From assembly GCA_949290725.1 (NCBI GenBank), contig CASEST010000107.1:1-10334 (forward strand): a DNA stretch of 10,334 bases. Direction: 5' to 3'. Positions 3,782 through 10,334 of this stretch are shown piece after piece; position 1 is the stretch's first letter, and each line of letters starts with the position of its first letter. The translations under genes and the position numbers were made by a program. Under the pieces are notes generated by a model, which searched no databases, was not told where the DNA came from, and saw only the letters and a program-made list of their open reading frames with translations. Origin of the DNA: an uncultured bacterium (GTDB taxonomy: Bacteria > Bacillota_I > Bacilli_A > RFN20 > CAG-826).

Positions 3782-6313
3782 TTAGAATAATCTGATATCA
3801 AATTTGTTCTCGAATACTCTAATGTTATTCAAATTGAATGTCAAATGTAAAGTATCTCCAACTTTGACATCGTCTTTACAAGAAACATAAATTTCATTTT
3901 TATTTACTAAGCATCTAGCAAATTTTTCTTTACCATAATCTAAAATCTCTTCAACATGAGCGATTAATCCGCCATCATTGACGCGAACATAATCGTAATG
4001 AGAAATTTCATAGCGATAATTAGATCTAAATAAATCAGTGCCGAATGCTTGAACAATACGTTTAGTAATATCGAATGAAGATTTAACGTAGTGACCATTA
4101 ATTCCGATATAGAAACTCTTAGCTTTTAATCCAGCAAGTTCTTCTTCTTTATCGAAACGATCATTATTACGAGCGATCTTATCTTTAATTGAAGCTTTTT
4201 CATCACTTGTCTTAGCTTTACTAAGTTCATTATGTAAAGCAGCTAAAGTTTCTTTTCTCTTAGCCTTAAGTTCGCTCATATCTTTAGCTAATGTAGCTTC
4301 ACTTTCAGCTTTAGTTTCTTCAAATAGAGGTTTAAGTTCGCTTGCGCCATCACTAATATCTTTAGCAATATTCTTATAATATTGTTTTAAATTAGCGATT
4401 TCTTTTGAATAAGTTTCTTTGATACTATCAGCTTTTGTAGCACTATCAGCAGAAGCTTGAGATTTTTTAGCATCTAAGACTTTAATTTTTTCTAAATATT
4501 CTGCCTTAGCTTTTTCATTAGCTGCTTTATATTCATCTCTTGCTTTCTTTTTACCATCTTTACCTAAATCTAATGTTGATAATTTATAGGTAAGTTCATT
4601 TTTATTAGCATCAAGAGCATCTTTATAATCTTCTTTATATTCTTTATATAAGAAGTTATTATAGCCTAATTCTGAAAGTTTTAATGATTTTTCTCTTTCA
4701 ATTTCTTTAACTTTATTTTCAGAAATTTCATCTACTAATTTAGTTAAAGATTTAATAGCTTTATTATTATTTTCTAAATTGGTAAATAAACCTAAGAAAG
4801 TATCATGTGTAGAAAGTGGTTTAACAACTGCTTCATCACTATCGTTTTCGAAGATAGAAATCTTCTTATAATCAATCGATAATTTTACAACTGTGCCAAC
4901 TTCATATTCTTTTTCAGTAATAGCAAAGAATGTTCTTCCATTAATATTTAAATAGCAAAGTTTAACATCGTTAACTACTTCAAATCCAGTTACTTTAGCA
5001 CTTAATTCACCTTCATCAGTTAAACTTATTGCATCGGTTGGGATAATAAAACGTCCGACTTCGATATCTTTACATTTAATAGCTGATGGCAATGTAATCT
5101 CTGTATTTAAGAATGTAAGATGTCCGTTTTTAACGCTGCAATCGAAGACATTTTCTTTTGGAACACGTGGAACGATTGTGTCTTCACTCTTCTTATCGAA
5201 GAAATGTGCTTTCTTCATATTGAAAGCAGCTTCAACAACGTCTCCAGGTTTTAAATTTAAATAACCATGATTTGATTTAGCGATAACTCTAGTGGATGAT
5301 TCAACGAAACCATCGCCACCCATATTTAAATCACCATAAATTAAAGTTTCATTTCCGAGTTCTTCGAAGTGAGAAACTTTTATCTTCATGATATTTTTGC
5401 TCTTAGCAATATCTTCAGGTTCTAATGAAATATCTTCACATCTTAAACCAACCCAAACATGTTCTTTACCATTTAAATAAGCTGGGGTGACTTTTAATAA
5501 ATCTTCGAAAGGAACATAGAGTTTATTATCACAATAATCGAAAATAATTTCGACAGTATCGCCATTTCTCTTTAATGTTGCTTCAAAGAAATTCATTTGT
5601 GGAGTTCCAATAAATCCAGCAACGAATTTATTTGATGGATAATTATAAAGATTTTGAGGTGTATCAATTTGTTGTACTTCACCTAATTTCATAACAACAA
5701 CTCTTGTTCCAAGAGTCATAGCTTCTGTTTGGTCATGGGTAACATAAATGAAAGTTGTTTGTAATTGGTTATGAATCTTAGCAATTTCAGCTCTCATTTC
5801 AGTTCTTAATTTAGCATCAAGGTTGGAAAGAGGTTCATCGAGCAAGAAGACTTTTGGGCTTCTTAAAATAGCTCTACCCAAAGCAACTCTTTGTCTTTGA
5901 CCACCAGACATAGCTCTAGGTTTTCTATCTAAATACTCGGTAAGTTTTAAAACGTCGGCTGCCCATAAGACTTTTTTATGAATTTCTTCTTTTGGAACAT
6001 GTCTTAATTTAAGACCGAAAGCCATATTATCATAAACAGTCATATGAGGATAAAGTGCATAGTTTTGGAAAACCATTGCGATATCTCTATCCTTAGGTTC
6101 GACATCATTAACAAGTTCATCACCAATATATAATTCACCAGCAGTGATATCTTCAAGGCCAGCGATCATACGTAATGTAGTTGATTTGCCACATCCAGAA
6201 GGACCGACAAAAACAATAAATTCTTTATCTTTGATTTCCATATTAAAGTTTGAAACAGCTTTAGCGCCATTTGGATAAACTTTATATATGTTTTTTAAGT
6301 GTAAATTTGCCAT
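3782..6313 (-). CDS. malK: Sugar ABC transporter ATPase (MalK/UgpC/MsmX type) with a large C-terminal extension
   Basis: Residues 1-235 are a complete nucleotide-binding domain: Walker A GPSGCGKST (37-45), Q-loop Q83, signature MSGGQ (135-139, Met for the usual Leu), Walker B VFLLDE (155-160), D-loop SNLD (163-166) and switch H193. It powers import through the MalF/MalG pore. Residues 240-373 match the usual MalK/UgpC regulatory TOBE region, where normal family members (about 370 residues) stop. Here 470 more residues follow: a second TOBE-like unit (about 388-492), a charged helical, probably coiled-coil region (about 505-732) and a third TOBE-like unit (about 737-843). Each unit ends alike (KKAHFFDK, KKISIFEN, NNIRVFEN). 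The start ATG has AGGAG (6320-6324) at 6 nt. The gene follows malG by 14 nt. The ATPase assignment is certain; the symbol reflects operon context, and the extension's role is unknown. Confidence 0.95.
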   Translation of the reverse strand: MANLHLKNIYKVYPNGAKAVSNFNMEIKDKEFIVFVGPSGCGKSTTLRMIAGLEDITAGELYIGDELVNDVEPKDRDIAMVFQNYALYPHMTVYDNMAFGLKLRHVPKEEIHKKVLWAADVLKLTEYLDRKPRAMSGGQRQRVALGRAILRSPKVFLLDEPLSNLDAKLRTEMRAEIAKIHNQLQTTFIYVTHDQTEAMTLGTRVVVMKLGEVQQIDTPQNLYNYPSNKFVAGFIGTPQMNFFEATLKRNGDTVEIIFDYCDNKLYVPFEDLLKVTPAYLNGKEHVWVGLRCEDISLEPEDIAKSKNIMKIKVSHFEELGNETLIYGDLNMGGDGFVESSTRVIAKSNHGYLNLKPGDVVEAAFNMKKAHFFDKKSEDTIVPRVPKENVFDCSVKNGHLTFLNTEITLPSAIKCKDIEVGRFIIPTDAISLTDEGELSAKVTGFEVVNDVKLCYLNINGRTFFAITEKEYEVGTVVKLSIDYKKISIFENDSDEAVVKPLSTHDTFLGLFTNLENNNKAIKSLTKLVDEISENKVKEIEREKSLKLSELGYNNFLYKEYKEDYKDALDANKNELTYKLSTLDLGKDGKKKARDEYKAANEKAKAEYLEKIKVLDAKKSQASADSATKADSIKETYSKEIANLKQYYKNIAKDISDGASELKPLFEETKAESEATLAKDMSELKAKRKETLAALHNELSKAKTSDEKASIKDKIARNNDRFDKEEELAGLKAKSFYIGINGHYVKSSFDITKRIVQAFGTDLFRSNYRYEISHYDYVRVNDGGLIAHVEEILDYGKEKFARCLVNKNEIYVSCKDDVKVGDTLHLTFNLNNIRVFENKFDIRLF
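4118..4801 (-). other. Segment encoding the charged coiled-coil insert of the transport ATPase
   Basis: This encodes residues 505-732 of the ATPase. They are dominated by Lys, Glu, Asp, Ala, Ser and Leu in long helix-favouring runs (for example ETKAESEATLAKDMSELKAK), with few aromatics or prolines. The reading frame is continuous with the flanking TOBE-like modules, so it is an in-frame insertion and not a separate gene. Confidence 0.75.
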
Positions 6314-6327
6314 ATATTTCTCCTATA

Positions 6328-7200
6328 TTAGCCTTTGACGGCTCCTCCAGTAACTCCTTCAACATAATATCTTTGTAAGAAGAAGAATAAGATAACAATT
6401 GGAATCGAAACGAAAATTCCACCAGCACAGAATCTAGTAAAATAGCTTGCTGCTAAGGTTGGTTGAACAAATTGTCTCAAACCGATAGCAACTGTATAAC
6501 TAGTTTGTGCGCCTCTACCAACAAGGTAGCTAGCCATCATGAAATCTCCCCAAGGAGCTAAGAAAGCTGTTAAAACCGTATAAACAACAATCGGCTTTGA
6601 TAATGGAATAATAATTTTCCAGAAAACAGTATTTCTATTTGCACCATCAATTAATGCAGCTTCATCGAGTGAACGAGGAATTGTATCAAAGAAGCCCTTA
6701 GAGATGTAATAATTCATAGCTGATCCAGCAATATAAACAAGGAATAAACCAAAAACGCTTGATTGTAAGCCGGCTGCTTGTAAGATTCTATAAATACAAA
6801 TCATGCCAAGGAATCCAGGGAACATACCTAAAATAAGCATTAATTTCATGATTCCTTTTCTTCCTTTAAATCTTAATCTTGATAAGGTATAAGCTGTCAT
6901 CAAAACTAAAATTGTTTGAACTACTGTTGTCATTAAAGCGATAATTAAAGTATTTGCATACCAAGTTCCAAAGCTATAAAGATGGTCAGTAAAAAGATTA
7001 ACATAATTATTTAAAGTATAATTGAAGCCTTCAGGGAAGAAAGTCAAAGCAATACCAGTTGTATCTCCTCTAATCGATTGAACAAAAATGTAAACGAATG
7101 GGAAAATCCAAATGATTGATAGAATAGTTAAAAAGATATAAATAATACCATTAACAATATGACGGCGTGCTCTGACGCCAACTTTTCTGGACATTGTCAT
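6328..7200 (-). CDS. malG: Maltodextrin-type ABC transporter permease, MalG family
   Basis: A 290-residue inner permease subunit with six predicted membrane helices (about 18-40, 80-103, 117-138, 146-168, 204-225, 257-277). The cytoplasmic EAA loop, which docks on the ATPase, reads EAALIDGANRN followed by IIIPLSKP (180-203). The C-terminal GVTGGAVKG is typical of MalG-like subunits, whose tail reaches the ATPase. The start ATG at 7200 shares one base with the malF stop codon (TAATG), and its Shine-Dalgarno GAGGAGG (7211-7217) lies inside the last malF codons, so translation is coupled to malF. Substrate cannot be read from the permease; maltodextrin is inferred from MalF signatures and the GH13 gene nearby. 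Confidence 0.93.
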   Translation of the reverse strand: MTMSRKVGVRARRHIVNGIIYIFLTILSIIWIFPFVYIFVQSIRGDTTGIALTFFPEGFNYTLNNYVNLFTDHLYSFGTWYANTLIIALMTTVVQTILVLMTAYTLSRLRFKGRKGIMKLMLILGMFPGFLGMICIYRILQAAGLQSSVFGLFLVYIAGSAMNYYISKGFFDTIPRSLDEAALIDGANRNTVFWKIIIPLSKPIVVYTVLTAFLAPWGDFMMASYLVGRGAQTSYTVAIGLRQFVQPTLAASYFTRFCAGGIFVSIPIVILFFFLQRYYVEGVTGGAVKG

Positions 7201-8699
7201 TATTGGAAGTCCTCCTCATTTTTCAAGCTGTTACTTCTCGAATAGAAAATAAGAGAGAAAACAGCACAAATAATAAAGATTAAAATACCGATAACAGAAG
7301 CCATATCATATGATTGTTCAGTAACTGTCAAATTATATAACCAAGTGATTAATAAGTCAGTTTGCCCAGCGCTTGACATCATATTAGGATCAAGTTTTGG
7401 TCCACCACCTGTTAATAAGTAAATAATGTTAAAGTTATTAATATTTCCAACAAATGTTGTAATAAGTGATGGAGTCATAACGAATAACATATAAGGGAGA
7501 GTAATAGATGTGAACATTCTATATGGATTAGCACCATCGATTTTTGCTGCTTCATATAAATCATCAGGAATATTCATTAAAATACCAGTTGAACTTAAAA
7601 CAGTATATGGAACACCAATCCAAAGGTTGACAACAACTACTGTTATTTTTGCGATTATTGGATCGGTTAAAAAGCCTATTGGTTCTAAACCCATTGCCAT
7701 TAATAATTGATTGTAAATACCATTATCTTGTAACATTTTGTTCATTAATAAAAGAGAGACGAATTGAGGAACAGCGATAGTGATAACTAAGATTGTTCTC
7801 CAGAATTTCTTTAATTTTAATCCTTTTTTATTAATGACAACTGCAATTACCATACCAATAATAAAGTTGGTAAATGTAGCGAGAACTGCCCAAAGTAAGG
7901 TCCATCCTAATAAAGCCCAGAAGGTGTAAGTAAATCTAGCAGAATTGCCACCACCAATACCGCCACCATTTAAAACAGTTCCAAAGTTTTCAAACCCAAC
8001 CCATGTGAATAATCTTTCAGGTGGTAAATGTTGAGTATTGTAGTTTGTAAAAGCGACGAAGATCATGAAAATTAATGGAATAATAGTAAAACATACTAGG
8101 CCAAACATAGGCAATGCTAAAAGGGTAGTATGATAATATCTATTTCCCAAATTAATAAGATCATCTCTTCCTTTTGATAATTTTTTATTAATTTCAGTCA
8201 TTTCTTGAACACTATAAGCTTGTTTTATTGATTGGAACCAAACATATAATGTACAGCCAATAACTAAAATGGTCATAACACTATAAAGAAGAATATTGAA
8301 AGAATCATCACCAGGAATAACGAAACCGTTTTCGTCAGTGATTGTAGTAACCGTTCCTAAAGTGCCAAATTTAGCAAGGTATCCTCCACCGAAGAAAACC
8401 ATGTATAAAATAAAAACTATTTCATAAACAAGGAACAAGAAGCCTCTTAAAAGTTGCCCGCGAGATATATTTCCGAAACCGAAAATAATAAATGATAATT
8501 TTGTTTTCCAATCACCGTATAACATCGCATCACCGACGACTGAGAAAGAACTAATAAATTTATGAAATATTTCAGAAATTTTTGTTGGAATCGATCTAAA
8601 AAATTTCTTTATAGCTTTTCCGGAATTTCTAAATCCTCTTTTTGTTCTATACATTAATTTTCTAGGCTTAGATAAACCCAAATAGTTTAAATCTGTCAT
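7200..8699 (-). CDS. malF: Maltodextrin-type ABC transporter permease, MalF family
   Basis: A 499-residue permease. The C-terminal core holds the EAA loop YEAAKIDGANPYRMF and ITLPYM (382-404), followed by TGGGP (430-434) and QTDLLITWLYNLT (446-458). This matches the maltose-type MalF signature of GGP then TD(I/L)LI(S/T)W.Y. About eight membrane helices are visible: two in the N-terminal part (about 84-104 and 136-155) and six in the core from about 192. A basic, probably amphipathic stretch (residues 11-50, many Lys/Arg) precedes the first helix. The periplasmic P2 domain of E. coli MalF is absent; the corresponding loop is short and glycine-rich (NGGGIGGGN, 244-252). ATG 8699 has GAGGA (8706-8710) at 6 nt. 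It pairs with MalG, which starts on its stop codon. Confidence 0.93.
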   Translation of the reverse strand: MTDLNYLGLSKPRKLMYRTKRGFRNSGKAIKKFFRSIPTKISEIFHKFISSFSVVGDAMLYGDWKTKLSFIIFGFGNISRGQLLRGFLFLVYEIVFILYMVFFGGGYLAKFGTLGTVTTITDENGFVIPGDDSFNILLYSVMTILVIGCTLYVWFQSIKQAYSVQEMTEINKKLSKGRDDLINLGNRYYHTTLLALPMFGLVCFTIIPLIFMIFVAFTNYNTQHLPPERLFTWVGFENFGTVLNGGGIGGGNSARFTYTFWALLGWTLLWAVLATFTNFIIGMVIAVVINKKGLKLKKFWRTILVITIAVPQFVSLLLMNKMLQDNGIYNQLLMAMGLEPIGFLTDPIIAKITVVVVNLWIGVPYTVLSSTGILMNIPDDLYEAAKIDGANPYRMFTSITLPYMLFVMTPSLITTFVGNINNFNIIYLLTGGGPKLDPNMMSSAGQTDLLITWLYNLTVTEQSYDMASVIGILIFIICAVFSLIFYSRSNSLKNEEDFQ

Positions 8700-8720
8700 A
8701 AAAAATCCTCACTATAAAGC

Positions 8721-8755
8721 AAATCAAGGGGTTATTAAAACAAACCCCCTGATTT
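8721..8755 (-). terminator. Stem-loop between malE and malF (attenuator or mRNA stabiliser)
   Basis: AAATCA-x-GGGGTT (8721-8733) pairs with AACCCC-x-TGATTT (8743-8755), 12 bp with one mismatch. On the minus strand it follows the malE stop by 11 nt and is not followed by a proper T-run (GCTTTATAG). It therefore looks more like a leaky terminator or a 3'-end protector that keeps binding-protein mRNA in excess over permease mRNA. Confidence 0.7.
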
Positions 8756-8766
8756 AAAGTTAATTT

Positions 8767-10215
8767 TTATACTGTAGCTGATTCAATATCAGATTGTAAG
8801 TTTTCTAATGTTGGAAGAATGGAATCTTCACTTCCATAACCATTATCTGTTCCATCATTAGTATTTGTGAATAAACCTAATCCGAAAGCAGCGATTGGAT
8901 CCCAGAAGTTAGTTGGAGTTGAATCTTGGACACGGTAGCCAATTTCATTTCCATTTTCATCTGTTAAAGCCATTTGAGCATTTAATGCTTCAACGAATGG
9001 GCTAGCTAAAACATCTTCATTTTGAGCAGCTTCTAAATTAGATGGAGCTAATCCAGAAGATTCGAATCTAGCCATAGAAGCATCATAACCAGTCATGAAT
9101 TTAGCTAAATCGTGTAACATTTGTAAATTTTCTGGGCTCTTTCTAGCGAATGCAGAATATGGATTAACACCCATTAATTTACAACCACCGAATGTCTTCA
9201 TTCTATATTGTTCACCAGTTCCACCTAATTGGACAGTGTCACTTTCTAACATTGGTAAAATAGTTGCATCATAATCATCACCCCAATTGGAAAATGCATC
9301 ACCATTGTTCCAAGAAATAATGCCCGCTAAAGGTTGTGTTTCATTTGTAATATATTGAGAAACGATATCATTATATGCTGGAGTATTATCATCAGTATAC
9401 ATAAAGTGCTTTGAAACTGTACCATCTTCATTTGTATAAGAGTTAACCATACAACGAGCAGCTTCTAAACCGATTGTGTAATCTTTTTGTCCGCCGCTTT
9501 CTGTATAACCGAATGAACATTCTGCTGAAACTTGGTTGCCACTTTTATCGTATTCAACACTATAATCTCCGCCAGTTGCAAAGAAGACACCAGCTTCATA
9601 CCATGCTGAACCACATGGCCAAAGAACTAATCCGTTACCCCATTTTTCATGACCTTCTTGGGTTCCTCTTTCATCTAAAGCTGCAAATAAGTCTCTAAAT
9701 GTGTAATCTGCTCTAATAGAGTCAGTTGTTTCATCCCAAACTGCTGTATCTCTAAATGCATCTTTTGAATAACAGAAAACGAAACCATTATCTTGAGAAA
9801 CTGGATATGCATAATAAGTATTATCGATCTTACCTGCATCACAAGAGAATTGTGAATGGTTAGCTAAAATCCATTCTTCATTTTGACCAGCAACTGGAGC
9901 GATAGCACCGATTCTTCTAATATTTGCTAATTGGTCATTAGCAAAAGTATAGATTGAAGCACCAGATTGTGGGTCAACAGCTAAATTGTCATATGCGCCT
10001 GCATCACCATTGTTACCGTATTGGAATTCAATATCAGCATATTCTGGGTTTTCAGTGATAAATTGTTGCCAAAGTTGAGTATATACTTCAGCATGTTCTG
10101 CTGGTCCCCATAACAAAATCCCTTCAAAAGTTCCATTACATGAACTTAAGGCTGTCATTGTACCAGCTGCAATCGAGCAGCAAGCTAATAAAGCTAAAAA
10201 TTTCCTTTTTTTCAT
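8767..10215 (-). CDS. malE: Extracellular sugar-binding lipoprotein, MalE family
   Basis: A 482-residue solute-binding protein of the extracellular sugar-binding family 1 type. It has a lipoprotein signal (MKKRKFLALLACC...) with lipobox LSSC, so Cys26 is lipidated and the protein is anchored outside the membrane. The mature start shows the usual pattern of this family (ILLWGPAEHAEVYTQLWQQF, then ITENPEYADIEF), and aromatic residues are frequent (WGP, WEE, YYAYP, FWDP), as expected for sugar stacking. It is longer than a typical MalE of about 400 residues. ATG 10215 has a consensus AGGAGG (10222-10227) at 6 nt. It is the first gene of the operon, upstream of malF, malG and the ATPase. Substrate is inferred to be maltodextrin or cyclodextrin from neighbouring genes; other oligosaccharides are possible. 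Confidence 0.9.
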   Translation of the reverse strand: MKKRKFLALLACCSIAAGTMTALSSCNGTFEGILLWGPAEHAEVYTQLWQQFITENPEYADIEFQYGNNGDAGAYDNLAVDPQSGASIYTFANDQLANIRRIGAIAPVAGQNEEWILANHSQFSCDAGKIDNTYYAYPVSQDNGFVFCYSKDAFRDTAVWDETTDSIRADYTFRDLFAALDERGTQEGHEKWGNGLVLWPCGSAWYEAGVFFATGGDYSVEYDKSGNQVSAECSFGYTESGGQKDYTIGLEAARCMVNSYTNEDGTVSKHFMYTDDNTPAYNDIVSQYITNETQPLAGIISWNNGDAFSNWGDDYDATILPMLESDTVQLGGTGEQYRMKTFGGCKLMGVNPYSAFARKSPENLQMLHDLAKFMTGYDASMARFESSGLAPSNLEAAQNEDVLASPFVEALNAQMALTDENGNEIGYRVQDSTPTNFWDPIAAFGLGLFTNTNDGTDNGYGSEDSILPTLENLQSDIESATV

Positions 10216-10245
10216 TTTATTCCTCCTAAATTATTTTAAGAAAAT

Positions 10246-10274
10246 TTTATATTATTAACTCAAAATGAGTTTAA
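10246..10274 (-). promoter_or_regulatory. Probable promoter of the malE operon
   Basis: The minus strand reads TTAAAC (10269-10274), a 17-nt spacer, then TATAAA (10246-10251), with predicted start near 10239 and a leader of about 24 nt carrying AGGAGG. The -35 box is weak. A second TATAAT (10317-10322) lies further upstream, with any -35 box outside the window, so a longer leader is possible. Confidence 0.45.
10254..10274. promoter_or_regulatory. Operator-like inverted repeat in the malE promoter region
   Basis: AACTCA-AAA-TGAGTT (10257-10271) is a perfect 6-bp inverted repeat. Allowing one extra base in the right arm, the symmetry extends to TTATTAACTCA / TGAGTTTAATAA. It fills the spacer between the predicted -35 and -10 boxes, where a repressor would block RNA polymerase. 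Confidence 0.5.
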
Positions 10275-10334
10275 TAACCTAAAGTAATTAAATATGTATT
10301 TCTTTTCTATCCTTATATTATATATAAGAAAGAA

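Noticed and set aside
3775..3801. TTG start adding nine residues to the lipoprotein
   Set aside because: It would overlap the ATPase gene and place polar residues ahead of the lysine-rich signal start; the ATG at 3774 gives a normal lipoprotein signal.
7510..7710. Plus-strand ORF of 66 codons opposite malF
   Set aside because: It is antisense to a well-supported permease gene, has no ribosome site, and its protein shows no recognisable features; it is a shadow frame.
9474..9698. Plus-strand ORF of 74 codons opposite malE
   Set aside because: It is antisense to the binding-protein gene, with no Shine-Dalgarno sequence and an irregular His/Arg/Leu-rich composition; it is a shadow frame.
785..10215. 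Mycoplasma-type code with UGA as tryptophan
   Set aside because: All genes stop at TAA, which first suggested recoding. However, the long frames are uninterrupted under the standard code and their many tryptophans (for example in MalF and MalE) are TGG, so no recoding is needed.
1..10334. CRISPR array, insertion sequence, tRNA or rRNA gene
   Set aside because: I saw no regularly spaced repeats, transposase motifs, terminal inverted repeats with target duplications, or tRNA/rRNA sequences in any intergenic region.

Overview
The window is AT-rich and comes from a low-GC Bacillota. The combination of an Ile T-box on ileS, an ungapped standard genetic code (tryptophans are TGG and no UGA interrupts any gene), all eight complete genes ending in TAA, lipoprotein signals and an unusually long sugar-transport ATPase suggests an uncultured Bacilli or Mollicutes-adjacent lineage (Erysipelotrichia, RF39 or Acholeplasma-like). 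That placement is inference. Except for one small membrane-protein gene, all genes read on the minus strand.

Reading right to left along the minus strand, positions 10215 to 3061 hold a carbohydrate-uptake operon: a MalE-type lipoprotein binding protein, permeases MalF and MalG, a MalK/UgpC-type ATPase, and a short uncharacterised lipoprotein. Spacing is tight (a 1-nt stop/start overlap and gaps of 14 and 7 nt), except for a 67-nt gap with a strong hairpin between malE and malF. An operator-like palindrome lies in the malE promoter region. The operon ends at a bidirectional terminator (about 3030-3070) shared with a convergent plus-strand gene for a four-helix membrane protein (2561-3022). 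That gene is divergent from a cytoplasmic GH13 cyclomaltodextrinase/neopullulanase gene (785-2509). The two share one very short intergenic region with overlapping -10 boxes, and the membrane-protein mRNA is probably leaderless. The transporter and the GH13 enzyme together make a maltodextrin/cyclodextrin import-and-cleave pathway.

Positions 640-784 hold the GH13 terminator and two cre-like operators. Next comes a short gene missed by length-filtered ORF calling (440-586): a 48-residue cationic peptide with a strong Shine-Dalgarno sequence. The left end is the 5' end of ileS behind a complete isoleucine T-box leader and a clear promoter.

The most unusual items are the 843-residue transport ATPase, in which a charged coiled-coil of about 230 residues sits between repeated TOBE-like modules, and the undescribed 48-residue peptide with a nearby cre site.
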